NCBI GenBank assembly: GCA_032622095.1
Contig: CP136064.1
Location: 3,966,280 to 4,030,279 of the forward strand
Direction of reading: 5' to 3'
DNA: 64,000 nt
Source of the DNA: Siphonodentalium dalli
Lineage: Eukaryota > Mollusca > Scaphopoda > Gadilida > Siphonodentaliidae
Under the pieces are notes generated by a model. That model had not been told where the DNA came from and did no database searches. It worked only from the letters and a program-made list of their open reading frames with translations. The position numbers and the translations under genes are program-made. This document shows positions 34,716-45,176 of the stretch, piece after piece (within the stretch, counting starts at the first letter, position 1; each line of letters starts with the position of its first letter).

Positions 34716-35559
34716 AAATACAAATTACTTCGGCGTCGGAATTGCAACTTTACCATAGACTTTCCACCAATAAACTGAATTGGTTTGCCAGTATCACCAG
34801 TTATATATACATTTATGGTATCAAAGCTAGACGTTGATATTGGTACATAATGTAAGTTTTTGAATTCATGCCTAATATGTTTACCATCATGTATTCTTTT
34901 ACTCTCGAATGATGTCACTCGTAATATCGGTGCTTCAACATCACTAAGAATTGTATAATCAGCAATGTCAGAATAAACAAACAATTGATTATGCTCCGCA
35001 TTTAAATCAACTCCATATGGAAATGTTATCGAAGGAGTAGCAAATGTGACAGTGTTTGATTCTGTTCTGTAACCAGGTTTATCCAAAAGAGCTTTGGGGA
35101 GTACAAGACCTACTTTGGTATAACTATTGGTTGAAATTTTAACTCGTTGTTGTGCTTTGGAATATCCGATTTCGAATTCCAGTTCTGGAATCATTCTGAT
35201 TACTGTACTATCAATTACACCTTGAGTTGTATCTGTCAAATGTGCTCCACCAGAATATGCTCCTTCTGGTATTTTTAATTCTATACCATTTTCTGGTTTG
35301 AAATTACTACATCACTCATTGGTATCTTATTCAAATATTGTAAAATTCTTGGAACAGAAGTTTTTATTTTTATTTTGCAGGCATCTCCAATAATGTTGTA
35401 TGTTTCTGATGGTACAATTAGTTCAACCATTGCAACTTCCCAAAGCTCTTTATCAATATGTATGGTTTTTGGTAATTTCACTGTGAAACAACATTGTGAG
35501 TTGGCTGGGTAAAGTGACATTGAACTATCACTCATGAGAGTTATGTAGCATGAATTCAT
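34712..35559 (-). pseudogene. Minor capsid (penton-like, single jelly roll), copy B
   Basis: Two frames cover it (35281-35559 and 34712-35239) with one frameshift between them near 35280. N terminus MNSCYITLMSDSSMSLYPAN, then ELWEVAMVELIVPSETYN. The C-terminal part, with KPIQFIGGKSMVKLQFRR, is open. One break makes it the second best preserved structural gene after the ATPase. Confidence 0.78.
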
Positions 35560-35813
35560 TTTTTCTCAGTATTTTTCAATAATTTCAGTCCAGGTGTTGG
35601 TAGAATATAACCTAGAGAACTACTTAGAAGAATAAGCCACAATTCTTTGTTTGCGCTCTGGATACTAATGTGTACAATAGATGTAATTATTATGATATAA
35701 ATAATAATTATCTGCGTGAAGTAGGTGACTTGGTTCTTAGCAACTTTTTCGCCACAGAACTTAAATTGTGACGGTTCATCGAGATTAATTGAATCTGAAT
35801 GATTTTCCAACAT
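35556..35813 (-). CDS. Two-TM small membrane protein, copy B
   Basis: 85 residues, intact, with the same FKFCGEKV motif and two hydrophobic segments as the A copy. Intact in both elements. It ends in ATGA with the minor capsid start. Confidence 0.68.
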   Translation of the reverse strand: MLENHSDSINLDEPSQFKFCGEKVAKNQVTYFTQIIIIYIIIITSIVHISIQSANKELWLILLSSSLGYILPTPGLKLLKNTEKK

Positions 35814-35826
35814 GGTAAATTCTGTT

Positions 35827-36911
35827 TTATACTACATTTGAAGCTGGGATCCAACTGTCAAACTTTTTTGGATATCCAAGCCAATGAACTTTAATTTCTT
35901 TTACTGTTTTACCACCCACTCTTCTCGTTCTTTATCAATAACTGATTCTATTTCATACACCTTATTGTCTTTTATATGCTGGATTTCATGTTTGTAGAAT
36001 GATCCATCAATCTCTTCACCATCAAGATCAGAAACTTTGTATGTTACTGGATTAGTTTTACAAATTTTATCAACTTTGAAAATTTCACGAGTCCAGTTTG
36101 GTAAATAACCCTTTTCAAATGTTCTTTTGGTTTTGTTGATACGAACCAAGTCACCCACTTTCAGTGTAGATTTTCCTTTTTTATTCCCTGTTCCATATAG
36201 ATTTTTGGAAATTTCAGCTTCAGTTTTCAAAGTAACTGCCGACGGTTTCGATTTTATGCTGCGGTGATAACTATTGTTGTAAGAATCAACTATGGGCTGT
36301 AAAACATCAATATATCTTGAAGTTTTATTGTGTGTGAAATACTTCCACATACGAGTTTTTAAAGTTCTTTGAAATCGTTCGACAATACTTGCTTTAGTCT
36401 CTGGATTCTCAGTTGTGAAGAAATGAATGTTTTCTGATCGCAGAAATTTCAAAAACTTTTCATTTTTGAATTCAGAACCTTTATCAGCTTGAAACGATTT
36501 TGGTTTACGTTTTGAAGATTTCAAAATTTTCCTGAATGATTCGATCAAAGTTTGTCCAGATTTATCGTGGATTGGCACTACCCACGCAAATTTTGAAAAA
36601 ACGTCTATCACACACAACAGATATCTGTAATTATCATTATGTTTTTTCAAATTCTGAAGATCAGCTAAATCTGCCTGCCATTGAATATCAATCCCAGCCA
36701 CAATAGTCTATCTACGTTGGAATTTTCGAATTATTGGTTTGTGTAAAGTATATGTCGACTGACCTTGCAACCATTTCTTCACATCTATGAGTTTAATATT
36801 TTTATTTTGCTTTTTCGCTTCATCAAAAAGCTTCTTTACACCGCCATAACTTCCAACTTTCTTCGGATTATAGAAAATTTTAGATAACTGCTCATCTAGT
36901 ATGGATCCCAT
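35827..36911 (-). pseudogene. Chromo-integrase, copy B
   Basis: DDE residues are all present: Asp in QWQADLADL, Asp in QADKGSEF, Glu in SIVERF. A chromodomain-like end follows (VHWLGYPKKFDSWIP). A TAG replaces the Lys codon just before the catalytic core (36705-36707), and a frameshift near 35900 separates the chromodomain. The Met at 36911 gives an independent start overlapping the upstream ORF. Confidence 0.87.
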
Positions 36912-37631
36912 TGTGTTTTTTCTGTTTTAATACCCTTTGGTGTCAACCTATCTGCTATTTTAGTTTTTGAATGTCTTGCTTTTATATTTTTCATTGGTGT
37001 GAATCGTTGAGAATCAAATCGTTTTGGTGTTATGCTTTGTACCGGAGTTTCAAAATCATCATCTGAATCATCTTTCAAATGTTTTTTAATCCAAATGTTT
37101 TTTATTCCCTACAAAATCTTGAGGTACATTAAGCTCGCTCAATCCTTGTGAAAAGGTTTGCCAACCTGTTGGTTCGAAACCTTTTCTTTGTCGTACAATA
37201 TCATTGAAGAGATCAACAATATTCGATCCTCTAATAACTTTTTCACCATATTTTAATTGGCCATGTTCATCAAACTTCATTTGTGGATGTTTTGAAATCA
37301 GTTGTAAAAGTTGTTCAGCTTTTTTTCTCATCTTTAACGGAATACTTTCTATCACATCCCTATGATGATGATTAAATGGTTGTTCTGTTTTCGGGGCTGA
37401 AATAGCTCTAACTGATTTTTGAGAAGTTTTCAATTTGTGTAAAGTTGTACCATATAATTGAACCTTCTCAGATTCTGACAAATTTTGATCAGAAACTGAA
37501 TTCAATTCTCTGCTTAGTTTTGAAACATTCGTAATTTCAGGATTAGGTGGTAATTTCGGATTAGTTAGACTCATTCTCCATTTTTTAATGTCATCCAACA
37601 TTTTGAAGGGAACAGCGACCATTTTCTTCAT
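36896..37631 (-). pseudogene. Unknown ORF before integrase, copy B
   Basis: It starts MKKMVAVPFKMLDD. A deletion relative to A near 37085 shifts the frame. The downstream part (36896-37078) ends ...TEKTQWDPY, overlapping the integrase start by about 16 nt. The block GFEPTGWQTFSQGLSELN is intact. Confidence 0.5.
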
Positions 37632-37633
37632 GT

Positions 37634-37975
37634 TTAACCGCGAAGTATTCCAGCGATTGCTTTACCAAGCAACGGTGCTAGCATAAGAAGTGGTAAAAAA
37701 CCTCCTTTCTGGTTTAAAATTTGTTTTTTTCGTTTCAAAGTTGTTGATTTACTTGCAAGTTCTCTGAGGTGTCTACACCTCGGACGAAGTTTGCGCTTCT
37801 GCGCTTCTGTTAGTTTTACATTGCCTTTTAAAATATTTTTACAGCATTCTGACATGCAATCAATCACTCTCTTTGGGGCATCTTTTATCATTTTTTTCCG
37901 AAAATGAGTTGGTGCCTGATTCATAGCCATTACAAAACTACCATATTTTTTAATCATTGGAGTTTTTTTCGCCAT
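37634..37975 (-). CDS. Small basic virion-core-like protein, copy B
   Basis: 113 residues, intact. Very basic (RKKMIKDAPKRV, KRKLRPRCRHL, KRKKQIL), with a C-terminal Gly-Gly then hydrophobic tail (GGFLPLLMLAPLLGKAIAG). Basic plus hydrophobic-tail proteins of this size recur in Polintons and have been compared with adenovirus core peptides. DNA condensation in the virion is a reasonable but unproven role. Confidence 0.6.
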   Translation of the reverse strand: MAKKTPMIKKYGSFVMAMNQAPTHFRKKMIKDAPKRVIDCMSECCKNILKGNVKLTEAQKRKLRPRCRHLRELASKSTTLKRKKQILNQKGGFLPLLMLAPLLGKAIAGILRG

Positions 37976-38011
37976 CTTTACTCTTCAACAGTTGAATGTC
38001 AAATGACTGAA

Positions 38012-38618
38012 TTACTTTTTACTTTTACGTTTATTAAAATTACGATCAAATGCCATCAAAGCTAATTTCGATGGGTTTGAAAGATTCATCGTTTTTGAGT
38101 ATCGTTGAACCAACGGGTAATGTTCTGCTTCTTGAATTGATGGAATTGGTTGCGGACCATTATCTTTGAGTGGTTGAAATCTAGCAAATGTAGAATTTAA
38201 TCCAGTAGAATTTACTCTAGCTGGAGTTGTTCGCTGTGCACTTGTAGAATTTACTCTGACTGGACTAGCTCGCTGTGCAATCGTAGAATTTACTCTGACT
38301 GGACTAGCTCGCTGTTCAATCGTAGAATTTACTCGAGTAGCATTTACTCTATTTGATCTAACTCGTGCAATTGATTTATTTTCTTTTTGTCTGAGAAGAC
38401 TTCTGATCAAAACTCCACCGAGAAAACCACCTCCACCAGTTTTTAAAAGTATTTTCTTTTTTGAATCGATATGAGTTCTACTGTCAGCTATTTTCTTCAG
38501 CTCTTTTTTTGTGTTTTTGCAGGAATGTTCGTGTCTGCTTTGGAAGCTTTAAGTGATCATCAAGTATTAATTTAGCGATAGTCGAAAATACACTCAAGAC
38601 TGCTTCATGCGACTCCAT
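38012..38618 (-). pseudogene. Putative minor virion protein with RVNST repeats, copy B
   Basis: Starts MESHEAVLSVFSTIAKLIL at 38618. One extra A in an A-run near 38505 shifts the frame. The open part (38012-38410) holds three RVNST...QR repeat units and the conserved tail MAFDRNFNKRKSKK. A has one unit fewer. Confidence 0.52.
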
Positions 38619-38654
38619 GATTGGAAATGAAATATTATGTTGATACACTTATCT

Positions 38655-39305
38655 TTATACCGATGAATATATTACCGCACCTCGATCGTCATTTGTGAGC
38701 CACCGATGGAAAATATCAGTTCTAAGTCTCAACGATTTATCCGTTTTAGGGTGAAAATCTAGTAGTAAATAACCATGATTGGTTGAAGTAGCGTCATCAT
38801 ATGCCTGCATTAAATGAGTTATTTGCATTTGAGAGGCAAGAATTTTTATTTGGCCTTTATCACGCACACTTTGAAATAATACCATGTAATGTGAATTCAA
38901 ACTCAAAGTTCTACTCGCTTTAGATTTCTGAAACATGTTTTGGGTTATGTAAATAACAGACGTATTTCTGTGATGTCCTTTTCTTGTAAACCACAACATA
39001 ATTTTTTCTTCATCTTTATCACCTAGCATGTCATCAAAAACGATGAGGTGCGGTAAGTCTGTGTCATCGACAAGTTCATTGTCATCATCCGGTATTCCAT
39101 TTATAAATTGAATATTGTGAAATTCTTGCATCTGACTATAGGTATTTTGCCATTCTTTGTAACACCAAACGACTTTGTATGGAACAGGTTTGAACGAGTC
39201 ATCTTTATATTCGATTAATTTCTTAACAAAATCTGTTTTACCACAACCAGTTGGTCCCGATATGAAAATGTTACAGGGATGTTTGAACAACAATGATTCG
39301 TCCAT
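38655..39305 (-). CDS. Genome-packaging ATPase (FtsK/HerA, A32-like), copy B
   Basis: 216 residues, intact, Walker A GPTGCGKT and Walker B LIVFDD. It is nearly identical to A's copy (for example Ser/Thr at the second Walker A residue). The ATPase is uninterrupted in both elements. The frame also opens upstream to 39356, but the ATG there is not present in A. Confidence 0.87.
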   Translation of the reverse strand: MDESLLFKHPCNIFISGPTGCGKTDFVKKLIEYKDDSFKPVPYKVVWCYKEWQNTYSQMQEFHNIQFINGIPDDDNELVDDTDLPHLIVFDDMLGDKDEEKIMLWFTRKGHHRNTSVIYITQNMFQKSKASRTLSLNSHYMVLFQSVRDKGQIKILASQMQITHLMQAYDDATSTNHGYLLLDFHPKTDKSLRLRTDIFHRWLTNDDRGAVIYSSV

Positions 39306-39336
39306 CTTTACCCTGAGACAGATGATGTAAGACTGA

Positions 39337-39936
39337 TTAGGATTGTTCGGAATCAACCTTTTTTATTTTTAATGAAGAATCACCATAACTCCATACTATT
39401 CCAAATGTCCATACGAGTTCATAATCTAAATCTGAAATAGGTCTAGTGTTTTTTACAATAAAATCCAAAGACACTTTTTCTTCAAATAACTTTTCAACAG
39501 TGAAAATTGTACATGGTTCTCGGAGAATAATGTATCCATATATTCTCGTCACCTCTTCGAATTTCAAAGTTTTTTCATTGAGAATCCTGTCTTGATATTC
39601 AGCAAAGCGAGTAAAATTATTTCCATCTAATTCACGAATTGCGTTTATTTCGTTTTTAGGAACACCATGAAATATCCAATAATCTGAAAACATTTGATCC
39701 AATATATCCATTAAGAAATCAGTTTCAAATTCTGATCTCTCAATCAAACATCTCAGTCGACTCTGCCCCTCAGAGAAATGTCCGTTCAGCAAAGTCTCCA
39801 TTATAATTCTACTTTCCCTCAAAAACCAAGCTTGCTTAAGTTCTTGTTTGATTTCTTGATCCATTTTTGACATTTCGATCAAATTATTATAAATTTTCAA
39901 AAGCATCTCTGCTGGTAACACATCAATTCCATCCAT
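39337..39936 (-). CDS. Unknown ORF after polB (family MDGIDVLPAE), copy B
   Basis: 199 residues, intact, helical and charged, without recognisable domain or membrane segment. Motifs: LPAEMLLKIYNNLIEMS, LKQAWFLRES, FSDYWIFHG, REPCTIFTVEKLFEE. The start ATG lies 14 nt inside the polB frame (ATGGATGGAATTGA), so translation is probably coupled to polB. The ORF track frame extends further upstream inside polB but without a better start. Confidence 0.58.
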   Translation of the reverse strand: MDGIDVLPAEMLLKIYNNLIEMSKMDQEIKQELKQAWFLRESRIIMETLLNGHFSEGQSRLRCLIERSEFETDFLMDILDQMFSDYWIFHGVPKNEINAIRELDGNNFTRFAEYQDRILNEKTLKFEEVTRIYGYIILREPCTIFTVEKLFEEKVSLDFIVKNTRPISDLDYELVWTFGIVWSYGDSSLKIKKVDSEQS

Positions 39937-42900
39937 AAGGAATTGTGTTGTATTCACCCACAACAAGTCGTTTGGTGTACACAGATCGGAATGTTTTTGT
40001 TTGCTCTTCACTAATTACTTCTCGGTTCTTTGTGCGTTTAATTCTGCATGGATAGTTTATGACACGTTGAAAATTTAACCGGTCGTTAACACATTCAACC
40101 ATTGAATGAAAATTTATTTGCTGTTTAGTTTTATAATCCAGAGTGATGCCCTTGACCTTGCATACAGATTTTATGACATCATCTCTCATGTACTGATATC
40201 CATAATTATTCGGTCCTAACCCTACAAATTTCATGATTTTAGCATCTGGATGCTCATCAGTCCATTTACCAAGGTAGCTGTCTTCGGTTTTGATATTTTC
40301 TTTTTCAGGATCGAAAATATACATGCAGCTATCAGTGTCGAAATACAACACCCTATCTTGGAGTTTTTCTAAAACTTTATACAACTCCAAGCGTGCATAT
40401 GCTGTGACAAATGATGCAACAACTACATTGGCAGATGGATGTGGTTCTATAATATCGGTTTTATTTTCATAGCTGAATAATATGAATTTATCCTGTTCAA
40501 AAATTTCAACTGCTTTGATGGTGATATTTTTAACAGTTAATAGTTCAAAATATCTGGATGGTTCTGAGATATATTCAGTTTTAGTAAGAATATTATTTTG
40601 TGCATTTTTTTCCCATATGCAATTTATCATTAATTTTGCGCACTGACGGAGTCCTGGGTTTTTTTCGATTTTTTCTTTTTCAAGTTTTATACCTTCAACC
40701 TCATAATAATCTTTAATGTATTTATCTTTATCTTCTTCACTTTTAACAGAAATTGGATATCCACTTGCTTCTTGTTTAATTTTGAGGTATTTATCAATGT
40801 AATCCCTGTATACTTTGTCCGACCACTCAGTCCAATGCCAAACTTGATACACTTCCAGAATTTGGTAACCCAATTCTATTGCTTTGAATAATTCTACATG
40901 TGTCCAAACTCCAACTAAAGCACGCTGTTCGGTTTTATGATTACACTGTCCACTTTCATTTTCTGCACAAGTTTTACACAATGTATATATCATTTTGTTA
41001 TTACAGTGGATGGGTAGCACTGGAATGTACAATTTATTTGGAGGTAATACTTTGCATTTAATGAGTCCTTTGTAAGATTTGATGTCTCCTATTTGTCCCT
41101 GACTTAGAATTTCAGGATGACCAAGTGGGTACTCCTTATATTTATTTACACTAGGATACAAACTGCATATATCAATATATTTTATTTCCTGTTTAGATGT
41201 TGGTTCTATTTCATGATATAATTTTAGAGCATTAGTCCTGCCACCAAATAATGCTTCCCTTGGTTTAATTGGGTCTCGATGCAAATAGAATTGATCCATA
41301 GTTTGTTTAAAAATTTTGTCTGCTTTACATTTATTATCCAGGTCATGTTCCCAGATGCATATTAATTTGCATCCCAAGCTTTTGATTTCAGTTTCCGTTT
41401 TTATTGTTTTTTCATACAATTCATGCATTATTATATTACTGTATGGGTTTCGGCGATTTCTATCTGGATAGCAAGTAGGACAGCCATGAAAAAAACACCC
41501 AAACATTTCATACACTGTGTTTGATTCTGCATGATAACCATCAACAAAATGTGTGCCTATTTTAACTTCACCACCATTTAAAGCATGCTTTATGTTTATA
41601 TTTTGTTTTGTAGCAATGTACTGTAGCCATCGAATTGCTTTCATTGAAAATTTACGCGCTTGTGGATATCCAGCGTCTGAAATTATACCTAGAGAATTCT
41701 CTGGTAATGAATTTTTTCTCCATGCAAGGTTACAGGTTTGAGCTAATGTTATTGCTTCCCGAAATGGATCTATTTGATCAGTTTCCATTACACATAGTCT
41801 GAATTTGCCACATCCACGTCTTAAAATGTCTACATCTGATTTACAATACTTTTGAATTTCTTTTTGAAAATCAAAAATATCTTCACCCCTAGCTTCGTAC
41901 CATTTCAGAAATGAATCTCTATTTTCCTCAGACATGATTTCAGGTTTATAGTATTTTTTGTCTAGATATGGTCCTACATAATTCTGAAAGTCCTGTGTAT
42001 TTACCCAATGTGGAAAATAACCTTTAGCCATTTCTTCAAGTTGGAATGTTTTTGGAAATTTAGATAATGCCATTAGGGATGAAACTCAATGAATCGATTA
42101 CTTTAACACCATTGCATTGTAAACTAAGTATTTTGTTGCCATTCATAATAACATTAGGTTTTGAATTTCCATTGTTCACCAAGTAATGTAAGAGGAACTG
42201 ACTATCGTAACCTCTTGCATTGTGAGCAATACATGTTGTACCTTTATGATCGTTGGTGTAAAACAACCATTTGCAAAATCTTTCCAATACATTCTCTCCT
42301 TTAAAAATATATTCTCTGTTTGACAATACAGAATCACATGAAATGCATATTTCATCAATGGGTTTACATATACAATTTTCACAAGCAGTTTGTGCAACAC
42401 AAAAATTGGGTATATGAACACCAGTATCTTGTTGACATTCAAAATCAAAAAATATGAATGGTACCTTTACTACTTTCTGTGTTTCTCTCTTTTGGTACTG
42501 CTGGATATGACATCTGTGATCTGATGCGACGATTTCCTTACAGTATTTGCACTTCTTTGTTCCCGAACATATATGTCTTTTCTCCTTTCGTGTGACGATT
42601 TCAACCCCACATTTCTGGCATTTGTGTATCATATCACATATAGTTTTGTCATGTTTTAGTGATTTTTTCAAATGATTGTCGAGACATCGTTTACTTCTAA
42701 AAGTCCTCCTACATTTGATGCATTGTAGCCATCGTTCAAAGGGACATATCTGACCCTCGAAACAACTACACTTGTATGGACATATATGATCACCTCTGTT
42801 GTTCGAACCGACATCACAGTGTTCACAGTAATAATGACATCCAAGGAATCCCGTGACAGTTGTGATCACATCATAGTGGTTGTCATTGAAATATAGATGT

Positions 42901-43247
42901 ACAACTTTACTTTCTTTCCCAACTGGTGGTGGTTGAAAAAGAAAGCCTTCGTCAGCAAATTGACTATGTATTTTTATAACATACTCAGGATATAGTTGTT
43001 CCTGAATAATTTTGTATTCCTCAACCCCGCAACTGGTATCGTGTGATAACCCCACTTTATCCAACAATGACTTTGCAGCTTCCCGTTGTGAAGCTCTTGC
43101 TGGTCTCGTAATCCGTTTCCATTGTTGCTTCCATCCAGCTGTATCTTTTTTGTCAGTATTACACATACCAACAACGACAGCCCTCGCAAAACACATGTTA
43201 TCTTCTGCGTTCTGAATCAGAAGAATACTTTTCTTTACTGTTTTCAT
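39923..43247 (-). pseudogene. polB: Protein-primed DNA polymerase B, copy B (one frameshift)
   Basis: Two frames: 42060-43247 (395 residues) and 39923-42073 (716 residues). They are joined in A without the extra base near 42068. Order: Cys-rich zinc-finger-like region (residues 137-235), exonuclease I DFE (268-270), exonuclease II AHNARGYDSQF (about 341-351), exonuclease III YCKSDVDIL, motif A DICSLYPS (301-308 of the second frame), motif B (IWEKNAQ) and motif C YFDTDSCMY (about 577-585). The usual Gly of motif B is Glu here but Gly in A, so even without the frameshift activity is doubtful. Confidence 0.92.
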
Positions 43248-43735
43248 TTGATTTTGTTCACCGAATGCTCCATAATGTAAGGTATGTCTTGCGGTCCTGT
43301 AGGCATATGCGTGACAGTGATGTCAAATGTCATCTGTCCGTCATGAATTTTGAATTTTTTGTTCGATTGTGCAACTTTTTCTATGTTGTCAAGCAATAAT
43401 TCACCCGTCAGGTCTTTTGCTTCAGTGAACGGGACGTGAATCCCTAGATCTAACCCTGGATGAAAGATGGAAATTCTCATTTGATCTTTTGGTCCTGCAT
43501 CACACTCATCTTTCAAACTGTTCACCAGATCTTTAAAAATTCTGTGAACAGTTTGAAATGGTTGATGAAATTCTTGAAATGTGACGTTGAATTTCTTCGA
43601 TGCTGTTTTAAATTTCCTCGAGTATTTATCGGTCAGATTTTTTATAGTATAAAATTTACAGTCATCATCCAGTCGCACTCTCTTTCTATTATCTCGTTCG
43701 CTTTCGCTATCTGAATATGGCACAAGGCGCTTCAT
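43244..43735 (-). CDS. Polymerase N-terminal ORF, copy B
   Basis: 163 residues, intact, starting MKRLVPYSDSESERDNRKRV. The later part (IFHPGLDLGIHVPF, LLLDNIEKVAQSNKKF, ITVTHMPTG) resembles what I remember as the N-terminal region of the polymerase in vertebrate Mavericks, where it is one protein. Here it is a separate frame whose TGA overlaps the polB ATG (ATGA at 43244-43247). The acidic/basic start could be a nuclear signal. The exact function (priming or DNA binding) is unknown. Confidence 0.62.
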   Translation of the reverse strand: MKRLVPYSDSESERDNRKRVRLDDDCKFYTIKNLTDKYSRKFKTASKKFNVTFQEFHQPFQTVHRIFKDLVNSLKDECDAGPKDQMRISIFHPGLDLGIHVPFTEAKDLTGELLLDNIEKVAQSNKKFKIHDGQMTFDITVTHMPTGPQDIPYIMEHSVNKIK

Positions 43736-43740
43736 CGTGA

Positions 43741-43851
43741 AATGACGACGTGATGAAAATTCGCGTCGCTTTTATGCTCTGACACGGACATGCGCAGTCA
43801 TCGTCCGTGTCAGAGCATAAAAGCGACGCGAATTTTCATCACGTCGTCATT
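43741..43851. promoter_or_regulatory. Palindromic bidirectional promoter, copy B
   Basis: Arms 43741-43788 and 43804-43851 are perfect 48-bp reverse complements around a 15-bp spacer (CATGCGCAGTCATCG). Each arm has AATGACGACGTGATG at its gene side and TTTTATGCTC as a TATA-like word. It serves the polymerase N-terminal ORF (minus) and the MDPRLQ gene (plus). Confidence 0.72.
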
Positions 43852-43886
43852 CCACTGACGATTGAATAACGCACCGAACGCTCACA

Positions 43887-44460
43887 ATGGATCCAAGATT
43901 ACAGAGTAACAACCTACAACATTTACGAAAATTTGCATTAGAAGTTTTAAAGAATACAAAGTGGGTGCCACCATACGGTAACTGTTTTAGGTGCAACTCG
44001 AGTTCAAATTGGACTTTTCAATGTGATGGCACTGTGAAAAAGAAGATTGATCAGATGAAAAAATCATCATTGACGCCACGTGAATCTACTCCTGGGAAGT
44101 CTACTTGGACGCACACATCAGACAACGATGATCTCACACCATGTGATGTAATGGACATTGATCAAACTGAGACATCAACTAACGAGATCGCGGAGAAAGC
44201 TGAAAGTGGGAAACAATGGAACTGAACCGCGATATCAATTAACGAGTTCGCGGACGTGAAAACTGAGAGTGATGAATTATACGCCTCAACCGAGGTATCA
44301 AATGATGAAATCACTATTCTAAACACGGAGGATTCGCAGATGGAAGTGATAAATACTGTAGCCAAAAGCGCTAACGATACTAAAATTAAGCAGACCACTT
44401 TGCCTACCAGAAAGAGAAAAAGACGTTTATCGCAAAAAAAAGAGAAGAAGATATGTTATT
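43887..44460 (+). pseudogene. Basic nuclear-type protein (family MDPRLQ), copy B
   Basis: The first 112 residues are open, with CFRC...FQCDG (a possible zinc site). The frame breaks near 44225, and the C-terminal part continues in another frame to TRKRKRRLSQKKEKK. AATAAA follows at about 44472. It converges with the proline-rich gene at 44578. Confidence 0.6.
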
Positions 44461-44542
44461 TAAAAATAGTGAATAAAATATTATTGATTTATTTGTTTCG
44501 TTTTTTAGCAATTTCAGAGCATATCTTTTGAAAAATTTGGGT

Positions 44543-44558
44543 GGCCCTGAAAAGGGCC
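44543..44558 (-). terminator. Histone-type 3' stem-loop, copy B3
   Basis: On the minus strand a perfect GGCCCTTTTCAGGGCC followed by ACCCA, 19 nt beyond the stop at 44578. AAAAGATATGCTCTG follows (about 44515-44530). Confidence 0.77.
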
Positions 44559-44577
44559 GTTTAAATTGTTTGCCGAG

Positions 44578-44931
44578 TCAATAAAATTCAGACAAATCCG
44601 GATAAAGTCTACCCTTGATGTATGTGGGTCTCCAGTGTGGATTGGGGACGTATTGCGCTGCCTCAGTGGTAATCCACTTTGGTAGTGGTCTTGGAGGATT
44701 AAATTCAGACAAGTCTGGATATAATGTCCCCTCCTTATACGTAGGGTTCCACTCTGGAGTTTCCACATACACCTTGGGAGGACTGGGTCTCCGTCTTTGC
44801 AGGAATTCTTGAACTCCAGCTCTAATGGCTATCTTATGCCTCTCCGAATCTCTAACATTCTTCTGCCAATGCTTTAATCGAGCATCGGCAGAGAAGTTTA
44901 GCAAAATTTTCTCTTTTAGTTTAGAGAACAT
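44578..44931 (-). CDS. Proline-rich small protein (family MFSKLKEK), copy B
   Basis: 117 residues, intact and the same length as A's copy. The two internal WxPTY..G..LYPDLSEF units are both kept. Two intact copies of identical length argue for a real gene. Confidence 0.72.
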   Translation of the reverse strand: MFSKLKEKILLNFSADARLKHWQKNVRDSERHKIAIRAGVQEFLQRRRPSPPKVYVETPEWNPTYKEGTLYPDLSEFNPPRPLPKWITTEAAQYVPNPHWRPTYIKGRLYPDLSEFY

Positions 44932-44977
44932 TTTGAAGATAAAAAAAACAATACACTACACTCCATATTATATGAAC

Positions 44978-45056
44978 TGCGCGGACGCCGCTGACGACGT
45001 CATCGCATATTTCATCAAATTTTCCCGAACGTCAAAACAAGTGTGTTTCTTTTAAC
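44978..45056 (-). promoter_or_regulatory. Shared promoter module, copy B3
   Basis: Minus strand: AAAGAAACACACTTG, TTGACGTTCGGG, GCGATGACGTCGTCAG, TCCGCGC and a TATATGG-like word near 44970. It lies back to back with copy B2 (45057-45133), the pair forming a near-perfect palindrome of about 155 bp. Confidence 0.78.
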
Positions 45057-45133
45057 AAAAAGAAACACACTTGTTTTGACGTTCGGGAAAATTTGGCGAA
45101 ATATGCGAAGACGTCGTCAGCGGCGCCCGCGCG
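45057..45133 (+). promoter_or_regulatory. Shared promoter module, copy B2
   Basis: Plus strand: AAAGAAACACACTTG, TTGACGTTCGGGAAA, ATGCGAAGACGTCGTC, CCCGCGCG, then an A/T-rich stretch and the ATG at 45177. In A the equivalent pair is separated by the internal TIR-like segment. Confidence 0.78.
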
Positions 45134-45176
45134 TTTTCAATAAAAACAGATATTCCCATTCTTCATTCATACCGAA

